From Otatea glauca (taxonomy: Eukaryota > Streptophyta > Magnoliopsida > Poales > Poaceae), in assembly GCA_036346275.1 (NCBI GenBank), contig CM070725.1, positions 38,068,104 to 38,132,103 of the forward strand: 64,000 bases of DNA, given 5' to 3'. The notes under the pieces are model-generated. The model saw nothing but the letters and a program-made list of their open reading frames with translations. It searched no databases and was not told the origin of the DNA. The position numbers and the translations under genes are program-made. Of the stretch, positions 34,530-44,451 are shown one piece after another; the first letter of the stretch is position 1; each line of letters begins with the position of its first letter.

Positions 34530-34825
34530 AAATTAACATCGGCCAAAGGCCGACGTTAATTAGCCGTTTGCCGACGGTAGTACTAATTAACGTCGGCAAA
34601 CGGGTAATTAACGTCGTCTGCTAGCCCACGATAGTTAATCGACGTTAATTAGACTAATTAACGTCGGCCGCCGACGGTAATTACTATTTAACGTCGGCCA
34701 GACGCAGCCGACGTTACTTACTGCCCTGACCCCAATAATTAACGTCGGCCTAGTCCTGGCCGACGTTAATTAGTGCCTCGGGCTAATTAACGTCGGCCTA
34801 GGCCTGGCCGACGTTAATTAGTGCC
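34530..34825. repeat. CACTA 2 left subterminal repeats
   Basis: TTAACGTCGGC and its complement GCCGACGTTAA recur more than ten times, frequently as inverted pairs around a short spacer. They share the motif with the right end (36940-37080). Confidence 0.9.
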
Positions 34826-34833
34826 TTGACCGT

Positions 34834-34899
34834 CCACTCAGTCGAGTGAGCCCCACTTTTCTCCCAACCTTCATACATCCATCGGCGGTCGTCACCCAT
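34834..34899 (-). pseudogene. Remnant of CACTA transposase N-terminus
   Basis: On the minus strand, an ATG at 34899 opens MGDDRRWMYEGWEKSGAHST and two more residues, which resembles the start of the transposase-associated domain found at the N-terminus of plant CACTA transposases (a DRxWMY line, PF13963 type). The reading then runs straight into subterminal repeats, so all the rest of the transposase is deleted. The match is short and made by eye. Confidence 0.5.
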
Positions 34900-35403
34900 A
34901 CTTGAGGCTATACTATGGCGATACTCTCCAAGAGCCCAAATGGGGAATAGGTTGCGGTAGTTGGGGTAATTGAAGAAAAGGGAGCAGTTGAAGCATCCAA
35001 CACATGTTCCTATAATCAACACGCAAGGCACAATCAGACAATCAAACACCAACACCGCATAAATAATGCTCAAGCATGTGAGTTCAAACCGCGCTATATA
35101 GTTTCCAGCATGCCAAATAAAGCATGTTAGCTCAAGAACTGATTAATAGTGCTTACCAACCAGTTCAGGTCAGATTACATTAAAGAACTGATTAATGAAT
35201 TTGAAATTGAGTTGTGGAGCATAAGTTGCCTTTAAACAAGAAGGGTCAATCAATCTTAACCTCCTATATCTCTTTCTATGGCATCAAGTATCCAATTCTA
35301 AATCTGTCTAGACTTATCCAATAGGTGCATATCAACTAAACAAGAGAGGAAAGCAAAGTGACATTTGCATATTGTAGCTAACTTCTCCACTTATACGTTG
35401 ACT

Positions 35404-35560
35404 GTAATGATGAATCAAATGAAAAGTAATAGTTACCTTTACAATATGCAAAGTAATAGTTACCTTTACAATATGGCATTGATCAGTAATGATGAATCAA
35501 ATGAAAAGTAATAGTTACCTTTACAATATGCGTTGTATACAACAAAGAAGAACAATTGCA
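35404..35560 (+). repeat. Tandem repeat, period 83 bp
   Basis: GTAATGATGAATCAAATGAA starts at 35404 and again at 35487. Each copy continues into AGTAATAGTTACCTTTACAA, which also recurs in shortened form near 35452. Confidence 0.8.
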
Positions 35561-36499
35561 CAAATTCCAAACAAAATCCACATTGAAAATATGAAATTCC
35601 TCTAACAATGATCCATCAAGATAGCTATATATAAAAATTCAGGTTGAGTCGGCCTAATGAGCACAATTCATAAGATATCAAATCAGCTTTAAGTATATTG
35701 TAGTGATACATATACAGCTTTATATATTGAGGTAGCTAATACACAGGATCCGCTATAAACGCAACTTAATTACTGGTTGATCTCCCTCCCACCACTGTAC
35801 AGTATACACCATGCATCTGGTATATAGATATGTGATATATATATATATATATATATCTGTTTTTAGACCCATTATTTTCAATATAACTGCATGTATGTAC
35901 ATTATACGTCATCGTTTTTGCTTGACATGCAAGCGGTGCATGGTTTCGTGTGGTAATGTCTTTTGAGCAATCAATTTAATTTCAGGAAGGGGATCTCCCC
36001 CTCGATCCGTTGATTCCTAAAAAAGTTCTGTGTGCTGCATGAACAAGCTAGATGCATATATGGTGGTATTCCATACATTGTGGCGGACAAATTTTCTTGT
36101 CTTGCTCGCACGATTAATTCAAAGTCGCCATGCACGAGCCGCTTAATTATACTAACTAACTAGATCCTCTTCCATAACATGCAAGTTGGTATTCAATGGT
36201 ACAGGGCTCCCTCCTCTTAGGGTTTAGGCATCATCGCCTTGCTCTTTTACATGCTATATATGGTGTAGAGAAAACATGGATAGGGTCATAGCTAGGCTTT
36301 CCTTAAGCTAGGTCAAACATACAACATTATATTATCTCCACTCTTGTCTTGTTTCCCATTGCTTTCAACTTTTTAGCTGTGGTGCAAGCACAAAAGATAC
36401 TTGGAACTTGTTATGCCCCGATTTTGTTATCCACCATCATTTCATATTTGTCCTAACTCCTAATCACATGCCTAAAGTTTCGCAACCGATTCAATGTAT

Positions 36500-36935
36500 G
36501 TACCTTATCCCGGAGGGAGCAGGCGCGCGGGCGCCGGAGGGAGGAGCCGCGCCGCCGCCGGAGGGAGCCGGGCGAGGGGAGCCGGGCATCGCGGGCGGGC
36601 GGAGGAGCGGGCGGAGGAGCCGGCGGCGCCGCCGGCGGGCGGAGGAGCGGGCGACGGGCGAGCCGAGGAGCGGCGGCGACGGGCGGGCGGAGGAGCGGAG
36701 GGCGGCGCGAGCGGGCGGGCGGAGGAGCCGGGCGGAGAGGCGCGGCGTGACGGCGTGGCACGAGGAGCGGCGAGCGGCGACGGGCGAAGCGTGGCGCGCG
36801 CCGGCCGGGCGGGAGCGGCGGCGGGGCGGCGCGGCGCGGCGCGTGAGCGATTGGCGTGGCGGCGTGAGCAATTGGGCGGCGTGAGCGATTGGGAGGAGCG
36901 CAATTGGGCGCGGGCTGCCGATTTCAAGATTTATC
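36500..36935. other. Low-complexity GC-rich block in CACTA 2
   Basis: The block is dominated by GGAGGAGC, GGCGGGCG and GCGGCG tracts and is open in several frames on both strands (up to 158 codons). The predicted peptides are Arg/Gly/Ala or Pro/Ala repeats with no domain. I do not call a gene here. Confidence 0.7.
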
Positions 36936-36946
36936 CGGCAATCGTC

Positions 36947-37040
36947 GGCCAAGAATAAGCCGACGTTAATTAGTTAATTAACGCCGGTCCCATGTCAGCC
37001 GACGTTAATTAACTAATTAACGTCGGCTTATTCTTCGGCC
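36947..37040. repeat. Inverted repeat with about 37-bp arms
   Basis: GGCCAAGAATAAGCCGACG and following bases (36947-36983) pair with 37003-37040, reading CGTTAATTAACTAATTAACG and ending TTCTTCGGCC. Arms differ by one base and are separated by about 19 bp. They lie in the right subterminal region of CACTA element 2. Confidence 0.85.
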
Positions 37041-37090
37041 GACGTTAATTAAAATGGCCGACGTTAAATTCCCTGTTTCCTGTAGTGGGT

Positions 37091-37661
37091 ATGGGATTTT
37101 CACTAATGAGTTGGACCGGCCGGTTAGGAGGGTAGGTATGAAAGAATTGAAATAGACTAAAATTAGTTGATGGTGAATATGTATGTTGATCTGGTCCTGT
37201 TATTGATATATGTAGTTAATATACCTATTATATAATATTTTTTTGTAATTTTTTTAGATGTACAGTTGTACATCATGTCCCAACGTTGGATCCGCCGCGT
37301 CCTCTCGAGGAGACCCTTTCATCGACAACTATTGGTTCTATCGTCAATTCCCGCCTCCTGATCAGAAGTTATAAAGGGGTAATGGATTGACGCCAAGAAG
37401 GGGATTCGGGAGATTAGAAGATACCGCATCCACAATCAGGCAACATCTTTTACTCGCATCACGCTCTCTGTTCATCTCAACCACAGAGTTCTCCTTTTTG
37501 TAAATATTCATTTAAAGAAAATTCACTGTAGAAAAAAGAACAATGGTTAGGCTACAATCGCGCATACACTAATACACACACACCACACACACGAGGTGCA
37601 CCCAACCCTCGTACGCACGCGCGTTGGGCCGAAGCCTCGAACGCGGAGGGTGGGGACGGCA
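37091..37661. other. Intergenic region, no gene recognised
   Basis: Nothing recognisable lies between the CACTA 2 target site and the plastid-derived segment. A short CA-rich tract (ACACACACACCACACACACG) occurs near 37575. Confidence 0.4.
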
Positions 37662-37894
37662 AAAATCGAAAAGGTCAATATGAAGAAGAGAAAGAAACAA
37701 TACTAACGTGGTCCCGGGCATTTAACATTCTACCCGCAATGGTTGGTCATACGATCGCGATTCATAATGGAAAGGAACATATACCTATTTACATAATAAA
37801 TCCTATGGTAGGTCGCAAATTGAGGGAATTCGTGACTATTCAGCATTTCACGAGTTACGAAAGTACAAGAAAAGATACTAAATCTCGTCGTTAA
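37662..37894 (+). pseudogene. rps19: Nuclear copy of plastid rps19, decayed
   Basis: The reading frame gives KIEKVNMK, then after an indel LTWSRAFNILPAMVGHTIAI, HNGKEHIPIYIINPMVGRKL and HFTSYESTRKDTKSRR with the stop at 37892-37894. This is the C-terminal two-thirds of plastid ribosomal protein S19. The N-terminal part is missing, there is a frameshift near 37684, and several residues differ from the conserved plastid protein (for example the stretch before HFTSYES). No plastid neighbours (rpl2, trnH, rpl22) are recognised on either side. It is a nuclear plastid DNA insertion (NUPT) old enough to have gathered substitutions and is not expected to be functional. Confidence 0.92.
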
Positions 37895-39110
37895 CCGGCG
37901 TCCCCACCAATTGAGCTAGGCTCAGTTGACTGTAAACATTCATATCTATACAAAACATAGGAGTATGGTTATTATCCAAGGTCAAGGAGGTCCAAACCTG
38001 TATAAAATCCACCATAGTTCTTCTTCTTCCTTGTAAGATCAACTCTCCAATCGTCGACAATACTTACACTTTAACACTCCTTACGTCTGAACTCTTTTTT
38101 GAAACGGACGGCACGAGCTCTACTCGTTCATTTCAGAGAGGAATAAAACTTTATAGTTACGATACCCGTCCCATTAGGACTCACGCCAAGGCGGAAGGCA
38201 CGTGATGCATGGTTGATAACCGGCCAGTTCGTGGACTTAGCTAGATAGCACCTTTATAGATGACATGGTTGGCATGGTTAGGATCGCTAGCTCGTGCAAC
38301 CTCTAGCATCTCTGAAGCTGGTGACAAAGCAGTTGTCTCTATCCCTGCAGCAAGCGGTGGAGATGACTTGACAATGAGAGTCCGCATCCCCTCAACATGA
38401 GTGTCCTCGACACCTACATCAGGCGTACTCCCTCATGTTGACAAAAACAGGTTGTTCGAACACGTGCAATTAACTTTTTAAAATTTTGGTTATTGGTATC
38501 TTCTTAAACATATAAATTAGATAAATAAAAATCATATGTATAGATTGGTCGGAAAATTCTTTTATAATATTATAATTTTATTAGATTTTATAAATATGTT
38601 ACAATAGTAATTACTGGTTAGACTGTTAGAGTTGCATTTTAAAAACGGTGTCAACGTTCAAAACGACTTGTTTTTATGAACAGGAGGTAATATTACATTG
38701 ACTCAAAGTGGACTGCAACAATTATTTTTTTGAAATTGCACCAATTAGGTCTTTTAACTTAGGACCTCTTGGGCCTCGTATCATTTTGATTTTCATACAC
38801 GCACCATTAATTCACCGGAATGTTATCCTATTGAAAAAATGGAAATATTATAATTCTTTAACAAAGTACTAACAGTTACTTAGATCCACCGTGCGTGCCA
38901 TGTGTCATCGTTGTCTTGCCACTGCAGGCTTGATCGGCGTGCTAGCAACCGAGCGTATTTTCTACATCACAAAACTATTACTTCGTCATGTATCCTCGCA
39001 GTCGCAGGCCTATCATATGCGCGCACAGACACACGAAAGGATCTTGCAATTAGTTTTGACCGGCTCTTTCTTGCAAAAGATCCTCTACGATTCTGTTTCT
39101 TGCGACAAGA
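37895..39110. other. Intergenic region, no gene recognised
   Basis: AT-rich sequence without domain similarity or clear repeat ends. A 125-codon open frame at 38891-39268 runs into repeat family R and shows no known motif. Confidence 0.4.
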
Positions 39111-39116
39111 ACTACT

Positions 39117-40312
39117 TAGGGTCACGCGTTACGCTGCGTCGTTCGAAATTTGGGAAATTCAGTCGCGCGACGCTCCGACGTGCGAAATTTGGTCCGACGG
39201 ATATTTCTGAAAAAAAACATGTAACTCTGGTTTTCTGTTTTTTTTATAAAAAAAAAATGGGCTGCTAGGAGCCGTCGGCGAATCTGTAGATTTTTTTTTT
39301 AGAGAAAATCGCGGAGGGATTTAAACGTTTTTTTTTGCCTAAAACTGGGTCAGTAGGACCCGTGACTAATTTTGTGGACTGCTATAAACTTTCGGTGAAT
39401 ATATGTTTTTTTAAGGGCTGCTAGGAGCCGTCGGCGAATCTGTGGATTTTTTGAGAAAACCAAGGACGTATTTTTTGCATAAAAATGGGTCAGTAGGACC
39501 CATCGGCTAATTTGCGAACATCTATAAACCTTAGACGAATCTGTGTTTTTTTTTTGAGAAAACCAAGGACGTATTTTTTGTTTTTTTCGGTCTATTCTGC
39601 AAAAAATGATTTAAACGTTATTTAGTTTTTTTGTGTAAAAATGGGCCGGTAAGACCCGTCGGCTAATTTGTGGACTGCTATAAACCTTCGGCGAATCTGT
39701 GTTTTTTTTCGGAGAAAACCGCACCCATTCTGAAAAAAACGATTTAAACATAATTTAGGATTTTTGCTTAAAAATGGGTCGGTAGGACCCGTCGTCTAAT
39801 CTGGGGACTGCTATAAACCTCCGATGAATCTGTGTTTTTTTTTTTTTGAGAAAACCGGGGACGTTTTTTTTTCTTGGGTCCTTTTTGCAAAAAAAACACT
39901 GAGTGGAGCTGAACGTAAACCGCAGAGGAAAATAGGTCAGTATCACCCATCGGCGAATTTGTGGAATGCTATAAACCTTCAGCGAATCTTTTTTTTTTTT
40001 GAGAAAATCGCGGACGTATTTTTTGTTTTTTGGGTCCATTCCGCAAAAAAACGGCGAGAGGAGCTGAACGTAAACCATAGAGGGATCTAAACATAATTTC
40101 GTATTTTTCGAGGTTCGTTCTTATAAAAACCTCTAGGAGGATTTGAATGTAAACCACAGAGGGACCTAAACATAATTTTGGTTTTTTTTGTCCTTTCTGT
40201 TAGAAATCAACCGAAGTACCTAAACACGATTTCAAATTTTTCGGAGGGCTTTCTCGCGAAAGAGGCGACGTGGTTGACCTGGCTGGCGGTAGATTCTCAG
40301 CGCTATAATATA
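39117..40312 (+). repeat. Repeat family R, copy 1
   Basis: It starts GGGTCACGCGTTACGCTGCG and matches 49378-50190 from that point (GGATATTTCTGAA, GGAGCCGTCGGCGAATCTGT). Inside, a unit of 130-160 bp recurs at least four times, marked by GGTCAGTAGGACCCGTCGGC at about 39351, 39491, 39649 and 39782, with poly-T runs and AGAAAACCG between. It ends near GCTATAATATA. The class is unknown; the irregular homopolymer-rich style resembles the Helitron-like elements nearby. Confidence 0.65.
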
Positions 40313-40892
40313 CTAGACAATCGAGCGCGGCGTGCCACATCACGACCGCCACTCCCCACACGAGCAAATCGAGAAAACGTGCGACTGTCGCTCCCTACGC
40401 GAGCAAATTGAGAAAACATGCAAAACGGTTGAAAGGATATAATCTGCGATTTCGCTGGAACGGAAAACAGAAAAAAGAAGCTAAATTTTTTTTTTCAGAA
40501 AAGGATCTAAATAAAATTTTGTTTTTTTCGAAAAAGGGCTTAAACATAATGCTAAAAAACGCAAAAAAGACCAAAATGCAACCTATTTTTTTCTAAAAAA
40601 AAAAAAGGACCCGAGCGTATTTTTTTCCAAAAAGGACCTAAACGTAATTTTAATTTAATAAAAAAGGACCCGAGCGCAAGGCCTAAAAACGCATAAAGGA
40701 CCTAAACGTAATATATATTCTTTTTTGAAAAAAGACCTAACCTTAATTTATTTCAAAAAAGACCTAAACGTAATTTTTTTCGAAAAAAGAACCTAAACAT
40801 AAATTTTTTCCTCGGCTCGGCTCGAGCCACGAGCCGAACCGGCTCAAATCATTGTGGTGCCAGGAACTCTATGGAGTATAATATAGGAAGGA
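40313..40892 (-). mobile_element. Helitron-like element, minus strand
   Basis: On the minus strand the end reads GTGGCACGCCGCGCTCGATT, then GTCTAG and host T at 40312, as at the 9990 Helitron end, though the hairpin is degraded. The opposite end reads TCCTTCCTATATTATACTCC near 40892 and resembles 9207. The interior has ACCTAAACGTAATTTT tracts and a GGCTCGGCTCGAGCC block, as in the 9207-9990 element. No coding capacity. Confidence 0.5.
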
Positions 40893-41425
40893 TATATATA
40901 TATATATATTGCTCCATGTTTTTGCTGTTTGATACCATTCATGGCTAGAACCCATGGCGAACGGAATTTAACACGGATTTAGCAGTGATTTATCTCAAGA
41001 AACAAATAGCTGCTTTTGCCGAGCATATGCAAGCATGGTCAATTGGTCCAGCATTACGTACCCACAGTAGTCGACATTCAGTTGTCGTCAAATCACTAGC
41101 TTCGAAGGAAAATAATTCTATACCCCCGGATGTCTTATAGCATCTATAACATCTCTTTTTAAATAAAAATATATTATATATATTAGAAGAGAGAAAAAAG
41201 TGAGTTATTTTGAGATCTGTATTGGATATATGTCTAGTTTTTGTAAAAGACATTGTAAAACACCTGGTGCTATAAATTTTTTTTTCAAAAGCTTGACGAG
41301 GCTAGCCTTGAACCGTCCGAAGGTAACAGTCGTGCAAAAGGGTGGAGGAGGAGGTGTTGATGCCGTGGCGGACAGCGACACGGTGGGAGCGGCCACTGAA
41401 AAGGGCAGCAAGCAGTCAAGGAGTA
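40893..41425. other. Intergenic region, no gene recognised
   Basis: A short TA run at about 40893-40908, then unique-looking sequence. A small open frame at 41200-41436 has no known similarity; its GC-rich part continues beyond the hAT insertion at 42115. Confidence 0.4.
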
Positions 41426-41433
41426 CACAGAAT

Positions 41434-42106
41434 TAAGGATGGCAATCAGGTGGGTACCTTCGGGTAGGATTACTACAGATCCGAAACCCGAACCTGAACA
41501 TGCTACCCGAACCCAAACCCACTAAACTTCACGGGTATAAATCTGTACCCATACCCGAACCCGATGGGTACCCATGGGTAATTCTACTGCTACTAAGTCC
41601 AACCAAAATACCATGCAGAGTTCTTATCAAGCAGAAAAATCTTAGGATTAAAAGGCACCTGCGATTTCACAGGGAGCATCACTCAAAAAACCAAACAAAA
41701 ACCATGAGCATCACTTGTTTAACAACAATCCATTTTCTCCGGTCATAAATTATGAAAAATACCTTCTAGTTCACTGGTTCAGAGCTAACATCAACCAAAC
41801 AAGAGACTGCATTGATGCATTCTGAAAATACCCTCCAGTTTAGAGCTAACATCAACCAATACAATCTAATACAGAGAACAAATAACACTATGAAAATATA
41901 ACTACAGAGAAATGGCTGAGTTACATGGTTATTTGTCTCTAAAAAGTGGGGTCCGCATCTGGTACAAATTGGCACCCACGTCCATCCTATGACCTTATCG
42001 GATACCCAAACCAGAAAACCCGTGGATCTAAAATACTACCCGTACCAATCTTATCGGGTCGGGTACCCGCGAGTACCCAAACCCATGGGTAAAACTGCCA
42101 TCCCTA
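41434..42106. mobile_element. hAT-like non-autonomous element
   Basis: It begins TAAGGATGGCAAT and ends ACTGCCATCCCTA, inverted terminal repeats of the hAT GGGATGGCA type. Near-identical 8-bp duplications flank it: CACAGAAT at 41426-41433 and CACTGAAT at 42107-42114. Subterminal GGGTACC and ACCCAAACCC tracts occur at both ends. The 673-bp interior has no transposase. Confidence 0.78.
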
Positions 42107-42114
42107 CACTGAAT

Positions 42115-43121
42115 AACGGGGGAGGATGAGAGCGACGATTGGGGAGGCGTCCTTCAAGTGTTGAGGAGGGAGCCGTGTGGCGGTGGAAAAAGAAAGGGAG
42201 GAGGGGTACGACTACGAGTACTACTGCTACGCGCGCTATCGCCGGACGTGCGGCGTGCAGGCCGACGTACGTGGGTGGCAGCACTAGACCATGCAAGAGG
42301 GAGAGGACAGGGATCCTGTGATGCATCTTAAGCGGTCGCGATAGCACCGTACCTAGCTTTACTGTAGCAATTTTACTTTGCCGATTTTACTGTAGAAATT
42401 ATACGATAGCGCAGATATGGGCCGGTTGGACCTGAAAATGGATGGCTGAGATCAGGTGCAGTTTTTTTTTGGGCACTACACCTAATCTCTGTTTCGGGGG
42501 AGACGCTGCAGTGCTGCTTTAGCTGTTCACGTGTGTATAATTTTTTTAGAGGTATGAGGTGGGCACACGTAACGTATATATACTATACCCATGCACTACA
42601 CGTACTAAAGTATATATATATACCGTATATCCTCTGCACACGCTAAGGAATTAATCGAAGCTCCGTAACTTTTGAAATACTGAAACACGTTATTCCACTT
42701 AATGCGTATGCGTGTGTATCAGTTTTTAAATGGTGAGCATCGACATCAAACCTAGAGTTTGAACTAAATGAGCAAGGAGTTCGACAACTCCCGTTATCAA
42801 CCGAGCTATGCTTCTCTGTTCACGCCTAATTATTGATGCTGTAAGACCAGTATATACATACTTGGTGGCCTTGGTGAGTTTCTTCTTGGAATCTTGTTAC
42901 TCCACCTCAACCACTGAAGTGAAACATTGGTGGTCCAATGCATCAGCTGGAAGCCTGGGACCAAAACGGACGAGACAAGCCTGAATCATTGACAAACTGG
43001 GATCAAACCTCCGTCGTAGAAACCGTAGCTGTCAATTCCGTTCTGTAAGCCAGAAGCCCAGAACGTTCCGCTCTGACAGGAACAACGAAACTTTGATGCT
43101 GGAAATTGACGAGTATGCAGC
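42115..43121. other. Intergenic region, no gene recognised
   Basis: A GC-rich start (42120-42310) continues the sequence before the hAT element, then AT-rich unique sequence. No gene or element boundary is recognised. Confidence 0.4.
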
Positions 43122-43196
43122 TGATAGTAGAGGTGGGCGTCGTGCCGGGCCGGCACGGATCCATCGTGCTTCGTGCTTGAACCGTGCCGGGCCGCG

Positions 43197-43641
43197 TGTA
43201 AGGACCCTCAAGAAATCCGAACCAAATCCAAATAAAACAGTCAACCAGAACTCCGGAAAAGGATCAGAAACGGTAGCGCAAAGATCATAAACAAGCAAAA
43301 ACATATGGACTACTCTAACTAACTAAGAAGACTCTAGATGTGGAATATCCATTCTGTTTCATTCTCCAGTTGTTCACAGGGTTTTATACCCATTACATCG
43401 ATCCACCCAGGTAAAAACTGAACGGTAAACATAACAAACTCAGTAAACTAAAGGCTAATGACGTCAGACAGTAATCTAACTTGTTGGTAATTACTGTTTA
43501 CATTCATTCAACCATCCAATGATCATTACTCAAGCAAGATTAAATCTGATCCGTTGGATCTCCTTTAAGCAAAGTCGCTGAACCGGTATTCTTGCCGCTG
43601 AGTATGTCATGTTCTTCTTCTTCCTTGGACAACTCCTGACA
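43197..43641 (-). repeat. Gypsy 3' LTR
   Basis: This LTR lies next to the purine tract at 43642-43656. It carries TGTAAGGACCC at its outer end where the partner has TATCAGGACCC. Confidence 0.93.
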
Positions 43642-44441
43642 ATTTCCCCCCGATTGAAACAAGACTTGCCCTCAAGTCTGAAAATCAGCAAAGGTCTTCT
43701 GAATAAAATTGGCATCTTCTCAGACATATTCAACCACTGGATAAGCCACTGCACCACAGCTACTCCGTTTCTGGGAACGATTCCTCTATCCAGTATAGTA
43801 ATCAGCTCTACCTTAATTCTACCATTTGCATCAACTAGTGGTAAGCCTGGAGTTGGAACGGCGTTTTTACCCACATAGAGTCGCCCTTTGTATTTAATAA
43901 ATCTAGATTCTACTCTGAACTTGCTATTAGGGTCCTGTTCACTTTGATGGTCCCTCGAGATTTTTTCCGCCACTGGATCATGCTCATAACTTGCTTTAAC
44001 ATCCATAACCCACTCCGGAATAACATATGTAATAGCAGCACAAGATTCAACCTCAATGGATTGATGATCAATGCTGGACAGAGCATCTGCTACCAAGTTC
44101 TCTTTCCCTTTTTTATATTCTATTTGAAAGTCAAATTCCAATAACTTCAGCATCAGTTTGTGCTGAATTCCCTCAACTAGTTTTTGTGATGCTATGTATT
44201 TTAAACTTTGTTGATCGGTTTTGTTGATCGCCTTGTTTCCTAGCAAGTAGTGCCTCCATTTCTTTAAAGCTTGCAATGCTATCTTCAAATGGTTCAAATG
44301 ATCACTGAAACTCTTAGTGTATATTAAGATATCATCAAAGAACACCAAGATGAACTTCCTCAGAAAATCTATTTTCAGTATATCCTTGATTATGTCTTCC
44401 AAGGCTGTCCGCAGATGATGTGGTACACGATAGGGCCTCAA
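43530..44441 (-). pseudogene. pol: Gypsy RT/RNase H remnant
   Basis: The frame starts with the RT line MRPYRVPHHLRTALEDIIKD and jumps directly to LRKFILVFFDDILIYTKSFS, the catalytic FFDD box, so most of the fingers and palm are deleted. RNase H sequence follows after a second deletion: KTDQQSLKYIASQKLVEGIQ, then FDFQIEYKKGKENLVADALS. The sequence next enters an integrase-leading region (YVIPEWVMDVKASYEHDPVA) and soon stops; the last third reads into LTR. No active polymerase or integrase can be made. Confidence 0.88.
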
Positions 44442-44451
44442 ATTTGGTGGT

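Larger units (their letters stand above)
34513..37087. mobile_element. CACTA (En/Spm) non-autonomous element 2
   Basis: The left end starts CACAACAGTAATCC and the right end, reverse-complemented, starts CACTACAGGAAACA; both lead into TTAACRTCGGCC, giving an imperfect TIR of about 32 bp. A perfect 3-bp TSD, GGT, flanks it (34510-34512 and 37088-37090). Subterminal motifs TTAACGTCGGC occur in both orientations at 34530-34825 and 36940-37080. The interior has a transposase remnant near the left end, an 83-bp tandem repeat and a very GC-rich block near the right end. It is 2575 bp and cannot encode transposase. Confidence 0.92.

Noticed and set aside
36408..36958. Long ORFs (up to 158 codons) in four frames near the CACTA 2 right end
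   Set aside because: Low-complexity GC-rich repeats with no start context or domain, open in several frames at once.
37662..37894. Mitochondrial rps19 as the source
   Set aside because: The residues PAMVGHTIAIHNGKEHIPIY are typical of the plastid protein; the mitochondrial S19 differs strongly there. Transfer via the mitochondrion stays possible but is not the simplest reading.
37895..37925. tRNA-like phrase (CCACCAATTGAGCTAGG) after the rps19 fragment
   Set aside because: It resembles a reverse-complemented tRNA D-arm, but no cloverleaf, anticodon arm or T-arm could be found around it.
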